Below, piece after piece: positions 17,153-27,155 of a stretch of 64,000 nt of DNA. Every line of letters starts with the position of its first letter. The stretch's first letter is position 1. The stretch lies in NCBI RefSeq assembly GCF_009754945.1, contig NZ_WPIN01000013.1:164068-228067 (forward strand), written 5' to 3'. A model generated the notes under the pieces. That model saw only the letters and a list, made by a program, of their open reading frames with translations, did not search any database and was not told the DNA's origin. The translations under genes were made by a program, and so were the position numbers. This DNA is from Spirosoma arboris (GTDB lineage Bacteria > Bacteroidota > Bacteroidia > Cytophagales > Spirosomataceae).

Positions 17153-18241
17153 TTAAAAATTCACCACGCCCTCAAACGCTTTCTTAGGCTGGCCACTCTG
17201 GTCAAATAACAGCGGATAATCTTTGCGGCCTGCAACGGGGAAATTATCCAGCCAGGAGTACCGATCAGATAGGTTCCAGAATGTAACGCCGGTGATTTTG
17301 TCGCGATGCTTACGAAATACCTCGAACAGCATTTTGTAATGGGCTGCCTGTTTATCAGCGATTTCTGGCGTAAACTCGCTTTTGTCTGAATCGCGACGTT
17401 CCCGACGCTCGTGCTCCTTGGGGTAGACGGATACGTCGACTTCTGTAAACTGCACCTTTAGGCCCAGGCTGGCAAACTTGTTGATCGACTCCTCTAATTC
17501 GTGTCGGGTAGGTTCGTAAATGGACCAGTGAGCCTGTAAACCGACTCCATCAATGGGTACCATTTTGTCCTTTAGTTTTTTCAGCAACTGGTAAATCCGA
17601 TTCCGCTTCGAGGCATCTTCGGTATTGTAATCGTTGTAGAATAGTTGGGCCGATGGATCTGCTTCGTGGGCATATTGAAAGGCCTTTTCGATGTAGTCTT
17701 CGCCGATGATCTCGTAAAATTTCGATTGACGGTAGATGCTTTTACCAGTATCAGGAACTGCTTCATTCACGACGTCCCAGGCGTAAATTTTACCTTTATA
17801 TCGGCCCATAACGTCGGTAATATGCCGTTTTAGCCGGGTGAGCAACACGTCACGACTTACGGTTTTTCCCGTTGAATCAGTAAAAAACCAGCGGGGCGTC
17901 TGGTTGTGCCAACAGAGCGTATGACCTCGTAGTTTGATATTGTTCTGCTGGGCAAAATCGGCGATGGCATCAGCATCTTTCCAGTTGTAACGGTTCTCTT
18001 CTGGATGTATAGGCCCCATTTTCATGGCATTTTCGGGCGTTATACTGTTGAATTGGACTTTGATCAATTCAGCATCCGGCCCCGGCTGTATCATCCGTGG
18101 ATTAACGGCCACACCAATTGGAAAATAAGACTTATAGGCTTCTTTGAGCGTAGGCTGATTGATTGGATCGGCGGGAGGGAGTGTTGCCCCCAAGACGATA
18201 AAGCTCCCAATCAGAAGCGCTAATCCCGTTCGTTTTTTCAT
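17153..18241 (-). CDS. Endo-1,4-beta-xylanase, GH10
   Basis: A 362-residue GH10 xylanase with an N-terminal hydrophobic signal. GHTLCWHNQTPRWFF forms the substrate subsite block, AWDVVNEAVPD contains the acid/base Glu, and VQFTEVDVSVYP the nucleophile Glu. The closing WNLSDRYSWLDNFP block is also present. It cuts the beta-1,4-xylan backbone and supplies oligosaccharides to the SusCD pair. It lies 44 bp upstream of GH115 on the same strand. Confidence 0.95.
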   Translation of the reverse strand: MKKRTGLALLIGSFIVLGATLPPADPINQPTLKEAYKSYFPIGVAVNPRMIQPGPDAELIKVQFNSITPENAMKMGPIHPEENRYNWKDADAIADFAQQNNIKLRGHTLCWHNQTPRWFFTDSTGKTVSRDVLLTRLKRHITDVMGRYKGKIYAWDVVNEAVPDTGKSIYRQSKFYEIIGEDYIEKAFQYAHEADPSAQLFYNDYNTEDASKRNRIYQLLKKLKDKMVPIDGVGLQAHWSIYEPTRHELEESINKFASLGLKVQFTEVDVSVYPKEHERRERRDSDKSEFTPEIADKQAAHYKMLFEVFRKHRDKITGVTFWNLSDRYSWLDNFPVAGRKDYPLLFDQSGQPKKAFEGVVNF

Positions 18242-18261
18242 GAGTAGTTAGGGGAAGGTGA

Positions 18262-18326
18262 AATGAATAATGTAGAATGGATAATGAGTCTACTGAAAAA
18301 CATTATCCATTCTACATTACTCATTA
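18262..18326. terminator. Intergenic hairpin between susD and GH10
   Basis: Arms 18262-18287 and 18301-18326 are nearly complementary (core TAATGTAGAATGGATAATG) around a ~13-nt loop. Placement after susD fits partial termination or processing, which would keep susCD mRNA more abundant than the enzyme mRNA. Confidence 0.6.
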
Positions 18327-18342
18327 TCAATTATATACCTGC

Positions 18343-20157
18343 TCAGTAGCCCGGATTTTGCGGGAACTTTGGCCCGTCTACAACGCGGTCGATTTGCGAT
18401 TGTGGAATGGGGCGTAGCATATTAAAGTCCTGTATGTAAGGAGCTGCCTCTGGATTCCAGGCTTTCACGCGACGAACCAGCGAACGAGTTCGAACCAAAT
18501 CTTGCCAGCGTTGCCATTCACCGAAAAACTCACGGCTCCGCTCGTCCAGAATAAAATCTACCGTTAGGTCAGCTGGGGTGATTGTCATCGCGGTAACAGC
18601 CGCTGTATTCTGCACTGCCGTGTTTGTTTTGCGATAAGCCGCCCGTTGGCGCACGACGTTAATGAGCGCAGCTGCCTTCGTTGCGTCACCTGCTTTCAGG
18701 TAGGCTTCAGCTCCGGTCAGATACACATCCGAAAAGCGGTATAAAACCACTGGGCGCGTTGATGGATCGTTGATGTTGGCCCCCCGACTAGGGTCCATGA
18801 ATTTCTTTAGCGCAGGGTAAATCGCGTTATTCCATAGGCTCGGCGGTACTACAATTCCTTTAAAGGGTCTTGTCCCAATAAACTGGGGAGCACCAGCTAC
18901 TTCATAGTCCGTAAACAAGACCGTTGTATCAACGCCCACAACCGTTGTATAACCAATCCCCCGGCTGTTGTTAGCGGTTGTGGCCGTATTCGTAACCGAC
19001 GTATTCGCGATGTAAACGGTATAGAATGAATTGGCGAACCGCGAATCGACATCGCGTTTGGTAAAGGCCTGATCCAGGAAGTAATTCTTCCCCGAATTAT
19101 CACCCGATGGCCATTTGTAGCTGTTGGGGCGCATCCGAATAAAAGGCCGTCCGTAATACGAATCCCGAAGCATGCCTGAAGGGCCCGCAAAAACCAAGGT
19201 TCCAGCGGCATTTTTGTAGGCGTTGACGGTGCTGTTGGTCGGGTAATTCCAGTTGGTGAGCCAGGGCGTCAGGTTTTGCGCAGCGCCACCAGCGGCCTGA
19301 CCACCTACGGTGTAATAGCCATATTTAGGATCAGAAGAGTGATCGCTGACGAACATGGATTCTTTGCCGTAATCATTGGCTGGTAGAAACGCGTCGCCGA
19401 AATCTTGCCACAGGTCCAGGCCGTAAGTGCCTTTGTTGGCAATGATATCTGCGCAGATCGAAGCCGCCTGGGTGAAGTCATCCGCTGTATTGTTTAGCCA
19501 GCCACGAGTCAGGTAGGCTTTGGCTAGCAACAGTTGCGCCACTGGTTTGGTAGCCGCTTTCCCCAGAAAGGGAGCCGTTGGCTGATTCGGTAAATCAGTA
19601 GCCGCTTCCGTCAAGTCTTTGATAATCTGTTCGTAAACTTGCGCTACTGGCTGACGTGAATCGGCCTGAGACGGTACCGTGATAAAGGTCGTATGCAGGG
19701 GAACATCGCCAAAGGTCTGTACTAAATAAAAGTACCAGAAACCCCGTAAAAACTTGGCCTGTGCCAGATATTGTCGGCGGGTAGCATCGGGTAGGTCAAC
19801 GGTTTGTCCATATTGCAGTACGCCATTTAAGGTATTAATGTCCTGGAATGCCACGTTCCAGGCAGCGCCAAAGTTACCGCTATTAAGCCCGTTATAGGTG
19901 TAAACGGGGCTTCCTCCTGAACTGGCTCCCTGCAAAAACTCGTCGGTTCCTCCCTGCATTTCTACGGTGAACCCTTCGGTACCCCAGTCTGATCGAATAT
20001 CGTTATAGACCCCGGCGATTCCGCCTAACACACCAGAAGCACTGTTAAAGAACGAAGGGACAACTTGTGATTGGGGGTGCTCCTCCAGCAATTTTTCACA
20101 ACCTGTGCTGAAAAAAGCAATCAGACCAAGAACGCACCCTATTTTTATGGTTTTCAT
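18343..20157 (-). CDS. SusD-like xylan-oligosaccharide-binding lipoprotein
   Basis: A 604-residue RagB/SusD protein. The lipoprotein signal is GLIAFFSTGCEKLL with the acylated Cys, followed by EEHPQS typical of the family. Several TPR-like helices follow, then the C-terminal SusD domain (VLYRFSDVYLTGAEAYLKAGD, ERSREFFGEWQRWQDLVRT, ending FPQNPGY). It should form the lid of the SusC channel encoded 14 bp upstream. Enzymes downstream indicate glucuronoxylan fragments as ligand. Confidence 0.93.
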   Translation of the reverse strand: MKTIKIGCVLGLIAFFSTGCEKLLEEHPQSQVVPSFFNSASGVLGGIAGVYNDIRSDWGTEGFTVEMQGGTDEFLQGASSGGSPVYTYNGLNSGNFGAAWNVAFQDINTLNGVLQYGQTVDLPDATRRQYLAQAKFLRGFWYFYLVQTFGDVPLHTTFITVPSQADSRQPVAQVYEQIIKDLTEAATDLPNQPTAPFLGKAATKPVAQLLLAKAYLTRGWLNNTADDFTQAASICADIIANKGTYGLDLWQDFGDAFLPANDYGKESMFVSDHSSDPKYGYYTVGGQAAGGAAQNLTPWLTNWNYPTNSTVNAYKNAAGTLVFAGPSGMLRDSYYGRPFIRMRPNSYKWPSGDNSGKNYFLDQAFTKRDVDSRFANSFYTVYIANTSVTNTATTANNSRGIGYTTVVGVDTTVLFTDYEVAGAPQFIGTRPFKGIVVPPSLWNNAIYPALKKFMDPSRGANINDPSTRPVVLYRFSDVYLTGAEAYLKAGDATKAAALINVVRQRAAYRKTNTAVQNTAAVTAMTITPADLTVDFILDERSREFFGEWQRWQDLVRTRSLVRRVKAWNPEAAPYIQDFNMLRPIPQSQIDRVVDGPKFPQNPGY

Positions 20158-20171
20158 TGTCGTGCTGATAA

Positions 20172-23100
20172 TTAGAATTTAAGATTGACGCCCAGTGTGA
20201 ATTGCCGTACAGGTGGATTATTTAAATTGACCACAACCTGACGGGCAGGTGTACCTGTGTCGCCAGCCGTTGTTGTTACCGTTCCGCCATTGCTTCCGGC
20301 TGCTAGGGCATAACCGTTCCCTTCTGGATCAATAGCCAGGTGATCTCGAACCAATGGTGAATAAAGAATAAGAGGGTTGGTTGCATTCAGATACACCCGG
20401 GCCGAGCTAAACCCAATCTTCTTAATCAATTGCGTAGCGAACGTATAGCCCAGATTTATGCTTCTAACCTTGATGAATGAGCCATCGTAATAGCCCAGCG
20501 TGGAAGCATAATACAGCACAGAATTGTTGGCATCCGGTGCCGGGAAGGCATTTGTTGGATTCGTGTCGGTCCAGTAATCAACCTTGATCTGGTTAACACG
20601 TCCCTGATTGAAGAAGGGGAATCCACCCGCACCACCTGCGTTACCCGTGAGGTAAGGAACCACCACTTTCATGCCCATCCGGGCGAAGGTGACAATCGAC
20701 AGATCGAACCCTTTAAAGCTGAACCGATTGGTTAGGCCACCTTCCCAGTTCGGCTGGAAGTTACCGATGATCTGTCGGTCCTGAGGGTCGATTTTTCCAT
20801 CCCCGTTAACGTCTTCCACCCGGATTTGACCCGGCTGCTGAACCGGTGAGGTTTGTTTGGCCAGCGTACCGTTTTCCTTATCGGCATTCTGCCAGATACC
20901 TATTTTTTTGTAGTCGTAGATTACACTCAGCGGTTGGCCAACGAACCAGCCTGCGCCGACATTCGATTGCTCAGCAGGAGTGGTAAGCTGAGTGATTTTT
21001 TCCCGGTTGAAGAAGAAAACCACATCCGCGCTCCAGTTAAATCCTTTTGGGTGCCGAATAATATCGCCGGTTATAGAAATCTCCATGCCCTTTCCTTCTG
21101 TTCTACCCAGATTCTTCAACGTAGAACCGGCTCCGTTACTGGCTGGTAGTGGGACCGATAGCAGGATGTCTTTTGTTTTCTGATGGTAATAGTCAATGCT
21201 ACCTGTCAGGCGGTTGCTGAATAAACCAAAATCAAGACCGATGTCCACCTGTGACGTTGATTGCCAGCCTAAGTTGGTTGCGGGCAAACTGGTAACTGTG
21301 TATGCTAATTGCTGACCAGCGGTGCCCTGCCCAAAATTGTAATACCCCGCCGTTAGTGCGCCCAACGTGGCATATGGACTTACGTTCCGGTTTCCCGATA
21401 TACCAAAGCCACCTCTCAGTTTTAGATTGGTAATCGCCTGTATACTCTTGATGAAACTTTCCTCGGCGATGTTCCAGCCCAGGCCAATGGCCGGGTAGTT
21501 GAAATATTGATTCCCCGGCGAGAGCGTAGAGGACCCATCGCGTCGCATCGTGAGGGTAAGCAAGTATTTGTCTGCGTAACTATAGTTGACCCGACCCATG
21601 TACGAGATCAGCCCTTGTTCGGTAAAGGATTGCAGGGTGGGGTCTGCTACAGGTGTGCCGCTGGCCAGACCAAAATTAGAGCTGAGGATGTAATCAGCCG
21701 GAACTCCGGTTACACTGAAATTACTTCCCTGTGAGTGGTCTTTTACGACTTCAAACAAGCCAGTAAACCCAATTTTATGTTTCTGGGCAATGGTTTTGTC
21801 GTAATAAAGCAAGTGCTGTAAATCGTAATTCCAGGTTTCCGAATTACTGAGACTGGCGCTGGACGATGACTGAACGGTAGCTGTATTCACATACGTCAAC
21901 GGTCCGCTGTAGTTATTGCCTGCGCCCTGGCTATAGTTCAAGCCCGCATTGAACCGGTATCGTAATCCATCAATGATGTTCACTTCGGCGTAAATACTGT
22001 TGAACGTTCGAAGATTGCGGTTGCGGGCCAGGATGGCGTCGCTTTTTGTCGTAAGCGTTAACGGGCTAATGTAGTTGGGCGCATCAAGCGACCCGACTGC
22101 GGGCTGAAGATTTACCGTGCCATCTGCGTTGTAGGGAGAGGCCAATGGGGTTAACCGAACCAGGTTCGAAGGAACACCTGCCCCACCCGGTGTATTCGTA
22201 TACGTCAGGGTATTCAGCGTGTTTAACCCCACTTTTATTCGACGGCCAATGCGCTGATCGATGGTGGCCCGGATATTATAACGGTTGAAGTTCTGGCCAG
22301 GAATAATGCCTTGCTCCCGGAAAAAACCGGCATTCATACCATACTGCGTCGTTTCGGTGCCACCTTGTAAACTCAATTGATGGTTGGAAGTGTAGCCTTT
22401 CTGGTAGATAAGCTTCTGCCAATCCGTAGAAACGCCCGCTGCCAAGGCATCCTTTTCCGCCTGCGTTAGACCGTACGACGTTGTGCCTGGAGACGTCCGG
22501 TTATAGGTGGCGGCATCGGTTTTAAACTGCGCATATTCGGCCCCATTATACACCGGATACTCATTCATGATGGACGTAACGCTTTGGTAACCATCATAGC
22601 TGATGACAGGCTTGCCAGTTTTCCCTCGTTTAGTCGTTATGAGCAGTACGCCACCTGCCCCCCGCGATCCGTAGATAGCAGTAGCCGATGCATCTTTCAG
22701 GATTTCGATATTGGCAATGTCATCGGGGTTGATGTCATTGAGACCACTATAAGGTATCCCATCGACCACAACCAGCGGACCATCCAGCGCATCGGCTCCC
22801 GTTTGACTAGTGGTCAGGGTGCGGTTTCCTCGGATACGAATCTGCCCTTGCGAACCCGGTGTAGCGCCGTTGCTCGTAATCGATACCCCGGCAGCCCGCC
22901 CTTTTAGCTGGTTTACCAAATTAGGGGCAGGTACTTCCTTCAGCGTCGTTTCGGTAACGGTTGCTACCGCACCTGTGATATCTCGTTTTCGTTGCGTACC
23001 ATAGCCAACGACCACTACTTCGTTGAGGGTTTTGTCGTCGGTTGCCAGCGTAACATTGATGACTGATCGGCTACCCACAGACACCTCCTGCGAGGTATAG

Positions 23101-23426
23101 CCAATAAAGGAGAAAACAAGTACGATTCCGGCCTCCTCGGGAATGGAGAGACGATAATTTCCCGTAACGTCTGTTGTTGTGCCCCGCGTCGTATTCTTGA
23201 TCTGGATATTGACGCCTGGCAGCCCCTCGCCGTTTTCTGCTGTAACTCGACCCGTCAGTTGCTTATCTACACGGATTGGGTTACTGATTTGTCTATTTAC
23301 AAACTCCTGCGGCCTGCCGTCATGAGCAATACTTATCTGGGTCAGAATAATGGCAAGCATAATTTGTATGCCTGAGCCTCTCATAATCCTTTCCCACCGG
23401 TTGTGATTCAGTAAAATGTGATGCAT
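20172..23426 (-). CDS. SusC-like TonB-dependent outer-membrane receptor
   Basis: A 1084-residue SusC/RagA protein. After the signal region comes a carboxypeptidase-like beta domain (GRVTAENGEGLPGVNIQIKNTTRG), then the TonB-box/plug region (EVVVVGYGTQRKRDITGAV, ITSNGATPGSQGQIRIRGNRT, DASATAIYGSRGAGGVLLITTKRGK) and the 22-strand barrel. An in-frame ATG at 23384 (MRGSGIQIMLAII) would place the signal peptide at the very N-terminus and may be the true start. It imports xylo-oligosaccharides together with SusD. Transcription diverges from the LacI gene. Confidence 0.94.
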   Translation of the reverse strand: MHHILLNHNRWERIMRGSGIQIMLAIILTQISIAHDGRPQEFVNRQISNPIRVDKQLTGRVTAENGEGLPGVNIQIKNTTRGTTTDVTGNYRLSIPEEAGIVLVFSFIGYTSQEVSVGSRSVINVTLATDDKTLNEVVVVGYGTQRKRDITGAVATVTETTLKEVPAPNLVNQLKGRAAGVSITSNGATPGSQGQIRIRGNRTLTTSQTGADALDGPLVVVDGIPYSGLNDINPDDIANIEILKDASATAIYGSRGAGGVLLITTKRGKTGKPVISYDGYQSVTSIMNEYPVYNGAEYAQFKTDAATYNRTSPGTTSYGLTQAEKDALAAGVSTDWQKLIYQKGYTSNHQLSLQGGTETTQYGMNAGFFREQGIIPGQNFNRYNIRATIDQRIGRRIKVGLNTLNTLTYTNTPGGAGVPSNLVRLTPLASPYNADGTVNLQPAVGSLDAPNYISPLTLTTKSDAILARNRNLRTFNSIYAEVNIIDGLRYRFNAGLNYSQGAGNNYSGPLTYVNTATVQSSSSASLSNSETWNYDLQHLLYYDKTIAQKHKIGFTGLFEVVKDHSQGSNFSVTGVPADYILSSNFGLASGTPVADPTLQSFTEQGLISYMGRVNYSYADKYLLTLTMRRDGSSTLSPGNQYFNYPAIGLGWNIAEESFIKSIQAITNLKLRGGFGISGNRNVSPYATLGALTAGYYNFGQGTAGQQLAYTVTSLPATNLGWQSTSQVDIGLDFGLFSNRLTGSIDYYHQKTKDILLSVPLPASNGAGSTLKNLGRTEGKGMEISITGDIIRHPKGFNWSADVVFFFNREKITQLTTPAEQSNVGAGWFVGQPLSVIYDYKKIGIWQNADKENGTLAKQTSPVQQPGQIRVEDVNGDGKIDPQDRQIIGNFQPNWEGGLTNRFSFKGFDLSIVTFARMGMKVVVPYLTGNAGGAGGFPFFNQGRVNQIKVDYWTDTNPTNAFPAPDANNSVLYYASTLGYYDGSFIKVRSINLGYTFATQLIKKIGFSSARVYLNATNPLILYSPLVRDHLAIDPEGNGYALAAGSNGGTVTTTAGDTGTPARQVVVNLNNPPVRQFTLGVNLKF

Positions 23427-23530
23427 CGGTTTACGTAGGTTATCATTTACTGCGTTTAGGAGTACTTATAGCTGCCCAAAGAGGGTGGACAGTGATTTAA
23501 TTGTAAAGTTCTAATTATTAAATTTGTAAA

Positions 23531-23542
23531 GCAATCGGTTGC
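23531..23542. promoter_or_regulatory. Putative LacI-family operator upstream of susC
   Basis: GCAATCGGTTGC is a near-perfect palindrome with the central CG of LacI-type operators (consensus form TGCAANCGNTTGCA). It lies ~105 bp upstream of the susC start in the divergent intergenic region. Confidence 0.6.
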
Positions 23543-23705
23543 ATAACAAATTTTTCATGATATAGTATAATTGCATTTATTGCACTGTTTTAGTTTATAA
23601 CTGTGTTTTTTGTTGGATATTGGTCTTTTTGAACGCTATTATGGATAAAATACACTGTATTACTTGCAAATTTTATAAGTATTTATACGGATAATTAATG
23701 GTATT

Positions 23706-23715
23706 CAATCGATTG
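23706..23715. promoter_or_regulatory. Putative LacI-family operator upstream of the lacI-type gene
   Basis: CAATCGATTG is a perfect 10-bp palindrome in the context TTCAATCGATTGCA, matching the site at 23531 in its CAATCG-TTG core. It lies ~60 bp before the regulator start, suggesting autoregulation plus looping with the susC-side site. Confidence 0.6.
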
Positions 23716-23776
23716 CAAAATTAGTTTATGTAATTTGGATTGTATTTTGCTCCACTACCAATAGGTATTTACCACA

Positions 23777-24817
23777 ATGCAGAAGGAAATTACCATTTAC
23801 GACATAGCCAAACAGTTGGAGCTCTCCCCGGCAACAGTAAGTCGGGCTTTGAACGACCATCCGGCCATTAATCAGAATACCAAGACGTTAGTTGCCAATA
23901 AAGCGATGGAGATGGGGTATCGCTCCAATATGTTTGCCAGTAACCTTCGTCGGCAGCGGACCAAGACTATAGGCGTAATTGTACCCAGGCTAGACAGTGC
24001 TTTTATGTCGACCGTTTTATCGGGTATGGAGAAAGTAGCTAATGAAAGCAGTTATAATCTGATTATCAGCCAGTCTTTAGAGTCAGTCACGAAAGAAATT
24101 GCGAACGCAAAAACCATGTTCGATAGTCGGGTGGACGGATTACTGGTATCGCTGGCGTCTGACACAGATAATCTCGACCATTTCAATACATTTTTTAGGA
24201 AGGGGATTCCCCTTATCCTGTTTGATCGGGTAATCGCTCAGAAAAACTGCATCAATATTGTTATTGACAACCAAAAAGCGGGCTATGATGCAACGATCCA
24301 CCTGATTAATCAGGGCTGTAAACGCATCCTGCATGTAACAGGTAGTTTGAAACGCAATGTGTATGCTGACCGGTTAAGAGGGTACAAACTAGCTTTGCTT
24401 GAACATGGATTGACGGGCGGAGCCGAGTTAGAACGGAGCACTAATTTGACTCGGCAGGACGGCCTGGATCTAGTCAATTACATTAAAAGTATGGCTATTC
24501 CACCCGATGGCCTTTTTATCGCCAGTGATTTTTGTGCGGCAACCTGTATTACCGCCTTAAAGCAAAGTGGCTTTTCTGTTCCAACCGATATTGCGGTAGT
24601 TGGTTTCAATGATGACCCCGTTTCGCTGGTCATTGATCCTGGGTTAACGACCATCCATTATCCTGGTCAGGAGATGGGGGAAATAGCAGCACAAAGCTTA
24701 ATTAATCACTTGAATGGGTTGTTGCGGTTAAGTACGACCAATACCATTCTCTTGAATCACGAACTGGTCGTTAGAGGTTCCTCACAACGAGTCGTGTCAC
24801 AAAGCACATTACCCTAA
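23777..24817 (+). CDS. LacI-family transcriptional regulator
   Basis: A 346-residue repressor. The N-terminal HTH is ITIYDIAKQLELSPATVSRALNDHPAINQNTK with a hinge helix following. The periplasmic-binding-like sensor domain begins at TIGVIVPRLDSAFMSTVLSGME and contains VVGFNDDPVSLVIDPGLTTIHYPGQEMG. It is divergent from the xylan SusC gene, with two LacI-type palindromes between them, so it probably controls the xylan locus in response to a sugar or sugar acid. Confidence 0.93.
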   Translation: MQKEITIYDIAKQLELSPATVSRALNDHPAINQNTKTLVANKAMEMGYRSNMFASNLRRQRTKTIGVIVPRLDSAFMSTVLSGMEKVANESSYNLIISQSLESVTKEIANAKTMFDSRVDGLLVSLASDTDNLDHFNTFFRKGIPLILFDRVIAQKNCINIVIDNQKAGYDATIHLINQGCKRILHVTGSLKRNVYADRLRGYKLALLEHGLTGGAELERSTNLTRQDGLDLVNYIKSMAIPPDGLFIASDFCAATCITALKQSGFSVPTDIAVVGFNDDPVSLVIDPGLTTIHYPGQEMGEIAAQSLINHLNGLLRLSTTNTILLNHELVVRGSSQRVVSQSTLP

Positions 24818-24818
24818 G

Positions 24819-24839
24819 TCGGACGTTTTTCTGAACGGT
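24819..24839 (+). repeat. 21-bp direct repeat copy 2 (downstream of LacI gene)
   Basis: Identical to 7730-7750. It starts two bases after the LacI stop codon. The region 24840-25081 holds no gene; it contains the second shared block near 24932. Confidence 0.7.
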
Positions 24840-25081
24840 GGCTGGGTAGGAGGGAAGGGGCTGGAAACGGCTTTTTTGCGTTCAATAAACCCGTTCAATT
24901 TAATGGTTCACCATTTTTAGTCAAGTTTTGGTTTTTGTGAACGAATGACCTCTATCAGAGTACCTTGCGTATGCAGTCTGATTACCTATCCTTCATCCTT
25001 TATTAAGTAACTTCGCCGATGGGAGGTCATGTTTGTTACGATCCCATTTTTCTCAAAAAGACGTCTTTCCTTTCCCGCTAA

Positions 25082-26077
25082 ATGGATCAATTAGTTTCTG
25101 AAATTCGGCAGATTATTCATCAATCAAGAGAAAGTGCAGTTCGCTCTATCAATCATGCCCTAGCCCTAATGTACTGGCATATTGGCCGGGTTATCGTGGA
25201 AGATGAGCAGCAAGGGCAAGACCGGGCCACGTATGGTAAAGGGCTGATTAAAAACCTTTCGAGTCAATTAGTTGCAGATTATGGCGAAAACTTTTCGAGC
25301 CGAAATCTCCAGTTAAGTCGACAGTTTTACCTCACCTATCCAATTGTGAACTCACTGAGTTCACAATTGACCTGGACGCATTATAAAGTCTTGGTGCGAT
25401 GGGAAGACGCTAGTAAGCGAGCGTTCTACATGGCCGAAACGGAGAAAAATGCCTGGACGGTGCGGCAACTGGAGCGGCAGATCAACAGCTTACTGTATGA
25501 ACGGTTATTGATGAGTCAGGATAAGGAAAGTGTTTTAGCGATTGCTCAATCGCAAGCTAAGCCAACTCAACCTCATCAGGTGATCAAAGATCCTATGGTG
25601 TTAGAATTTTTAGGATTGAAACCACAAGCAAGTTATTACGAGCATGACATTGAAAGCGCCATTATCACCCATATTCAGGAATTTCTCTTGGAGCTAGGTA
25701 ATGGTTTCTCCTTCGTCGCCCGGCAAAAGCGGATCATCATTGACAGTGACGAATTCAAAATTGACTTAGTCTTCTATAATCGGTTATTACAATGTTTTGT
25801 GCTGCTAGATCTGAAAATGGATAAGATAACTCATCAAGATTTAGGCCAGTTACAAATGTATGTTAACTACTACGACCGAGATATAAAGGAGTCTTATGAA
25901 AATCCCACGATTGGTGTTTTGTTATGTGCGGACAAGAATGACGCCGTGGTCCGGTATACGCTGCCGGAGAACAATACCCAGTTATTTGCCAGTAAGTATC
26001 AATTGCATCTACCTACAGAGCAGCAGCTAATCGACGAAATTCGAAAAGAATTAACGGGCGATGAGGCTGACCTGTAA
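25082..26077 (+). CDS. PDDEXK nuclease domain protein (YhcG/DUF1016 family)
   Basis: A 331-residue protein of the YhcG family. The N-terminal DUF1016_N region (ALALMYWHIGRVIVEDEQ, YGKGLIKNLSSQLVADYG, LSSQLTWTHYKVLVR) is followed by a C-terminal restriction-like nuclease fold. That fold shows FVARQKRIIIDSDEFKIDLVFYNRLLQCFVLLDLK, giving the Asp and the Asp-x-Lys of the active site, then QLQMYVNYYD. Such proteins are often found in defence or mobile islands. It is single and intact here. The 370 bp after it hold no convincing gene. Confidence 0.88.
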   Translation: MDQLVSEIRQIIHQSRESAVRSINHALALMYWHIGRVIVEDEQQGQDRATYGKGLIKNLSSQLVADYGENFSSRNLQLSRQFYLTYPIVNSLSSQLTWTHYKVLVRWEDASKRAFYMAETEKNAWTVRQLERQINSLLYERLLMSQDKESVLAIAQSQAKPTQPHQVIKDPMVLEFLGLKPQASYYEHDIESAIITHIQEFLLELGNGFSFVARQKRIIIDSDEFKIDLVFYNRLLQCFVLLDLKMDKITHQDLGQLQMYVNYYDRDIKESYENPTIGVLLCADKNDAVVRYTLPENNTQLFASKYQLHLPTEQQLIDEIRKELTGDEADL

Positions 26078-26450
26078 CATTATTTGCACGCAATTCCTTT
26101 TTAGTTATTAGCTCAGTAACTGTCGAATAAGTACACCCTCCATGACCACAAGAAAAAGGTGTTTGTAGAAATCACGGTTTAGCCTTAAGATGGGGTGGAC
26201 TTGCAACATAATACTGGACAATGTACGGCCAGCTGATGAGTACTGGGGTCGCCAAGAACAAATCGTAGCGGAACGGCAAAAAACTAAGCAGTTAACTATG
26301 ATTAGTCGACGGAAAAATCATATTTTTCAGCGCTTACAAAGTGATTAAAAGTATCTCTTCTCTTTTCAACCGCATTTGTCCACTTTGGGCTGACGATATA
26401 CACTTACAAGAATCCCACATTTAACTTCCTTTTCAGAAGAACATTTTAAC

Positions 26451-27155
26451 TCAACGATCCAAACTATATAATTTTCTATTCTCCTCTGTTAAAGGGGCAA
26501 TTTTATCTGGATGATTTTCTATCCATTGAATTGCTCCCTCTGCTGTATAAGATATCCTGATTGTGTTGTTTCCAGAAACTGTCAGGATACGGTTAGCATC
26601 AGCAGAGAACACCGCCGAATTCACCGTAGCCTTATAGGGCAGGGTAGCTAGCAGCTTGCCCTGGCTATCCCACAGTCGAGCTGTCTGGTCGAGGGAAGCC
26701 GTCAGGATACGGCTGGCATCAGCAGAGAACACCGCCGAATTCACTGCAGCCTCATGGTTCAGGGTAGCTAGCAGCTTGCCCTGGCTATCCCACAGCCGAG
26801 CTGTCTGGTCGAAGGAAGCCGTCAGGATACGGCTGGCATCGGCAGAGAACACCGCCGAATTCACTGCAGCCTCATGGTTCAGGGTAGCCAGCAGCTTGCC
26901 CTGGCTATCCCACACCCGAGCTGTCTGGTCGTCGGAAGCCGTCAGGATACGGTTAGCATCAGCAGAGAACACCGCCGAATTCACTGCAGCCTTATGGTGC
27001 AGGGTAGCCAGCAGCTTGCCCTGGCTATCCCACAGCCGAGCTGTCTGGTCGAAGGAAGCCGTCAGGATACGGCTGGCATCAGCAGAGAACACTGCCGAAT
27101 TCACCTCATTCTTATGGTGCAGGGTAGCCAGCAGCTTACCCTGGCTATCCCACAC
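26451..27155 (-). pseudogene. WD40 propeller tail of the STAND protein, out of frame
   Basis: This frame continues the WD40 region of the gene at 27145-29025 after a 4-nt frameshift. It carries five near-identical 40-residue units with consensus VNSAVFSADASRILTASFDQ and then TARLWDSQGKLLATL, followed by a divergent cap (NNTIRISYTAEGAIQW). A separate start is unlikely; it is the displaced 3' end of the same gene. The shift comes from an extra TGTG at a Trp codon near 27155 (CTGTGTGTGGGA instead of CTGTGGGA). Confidence 0.8.
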
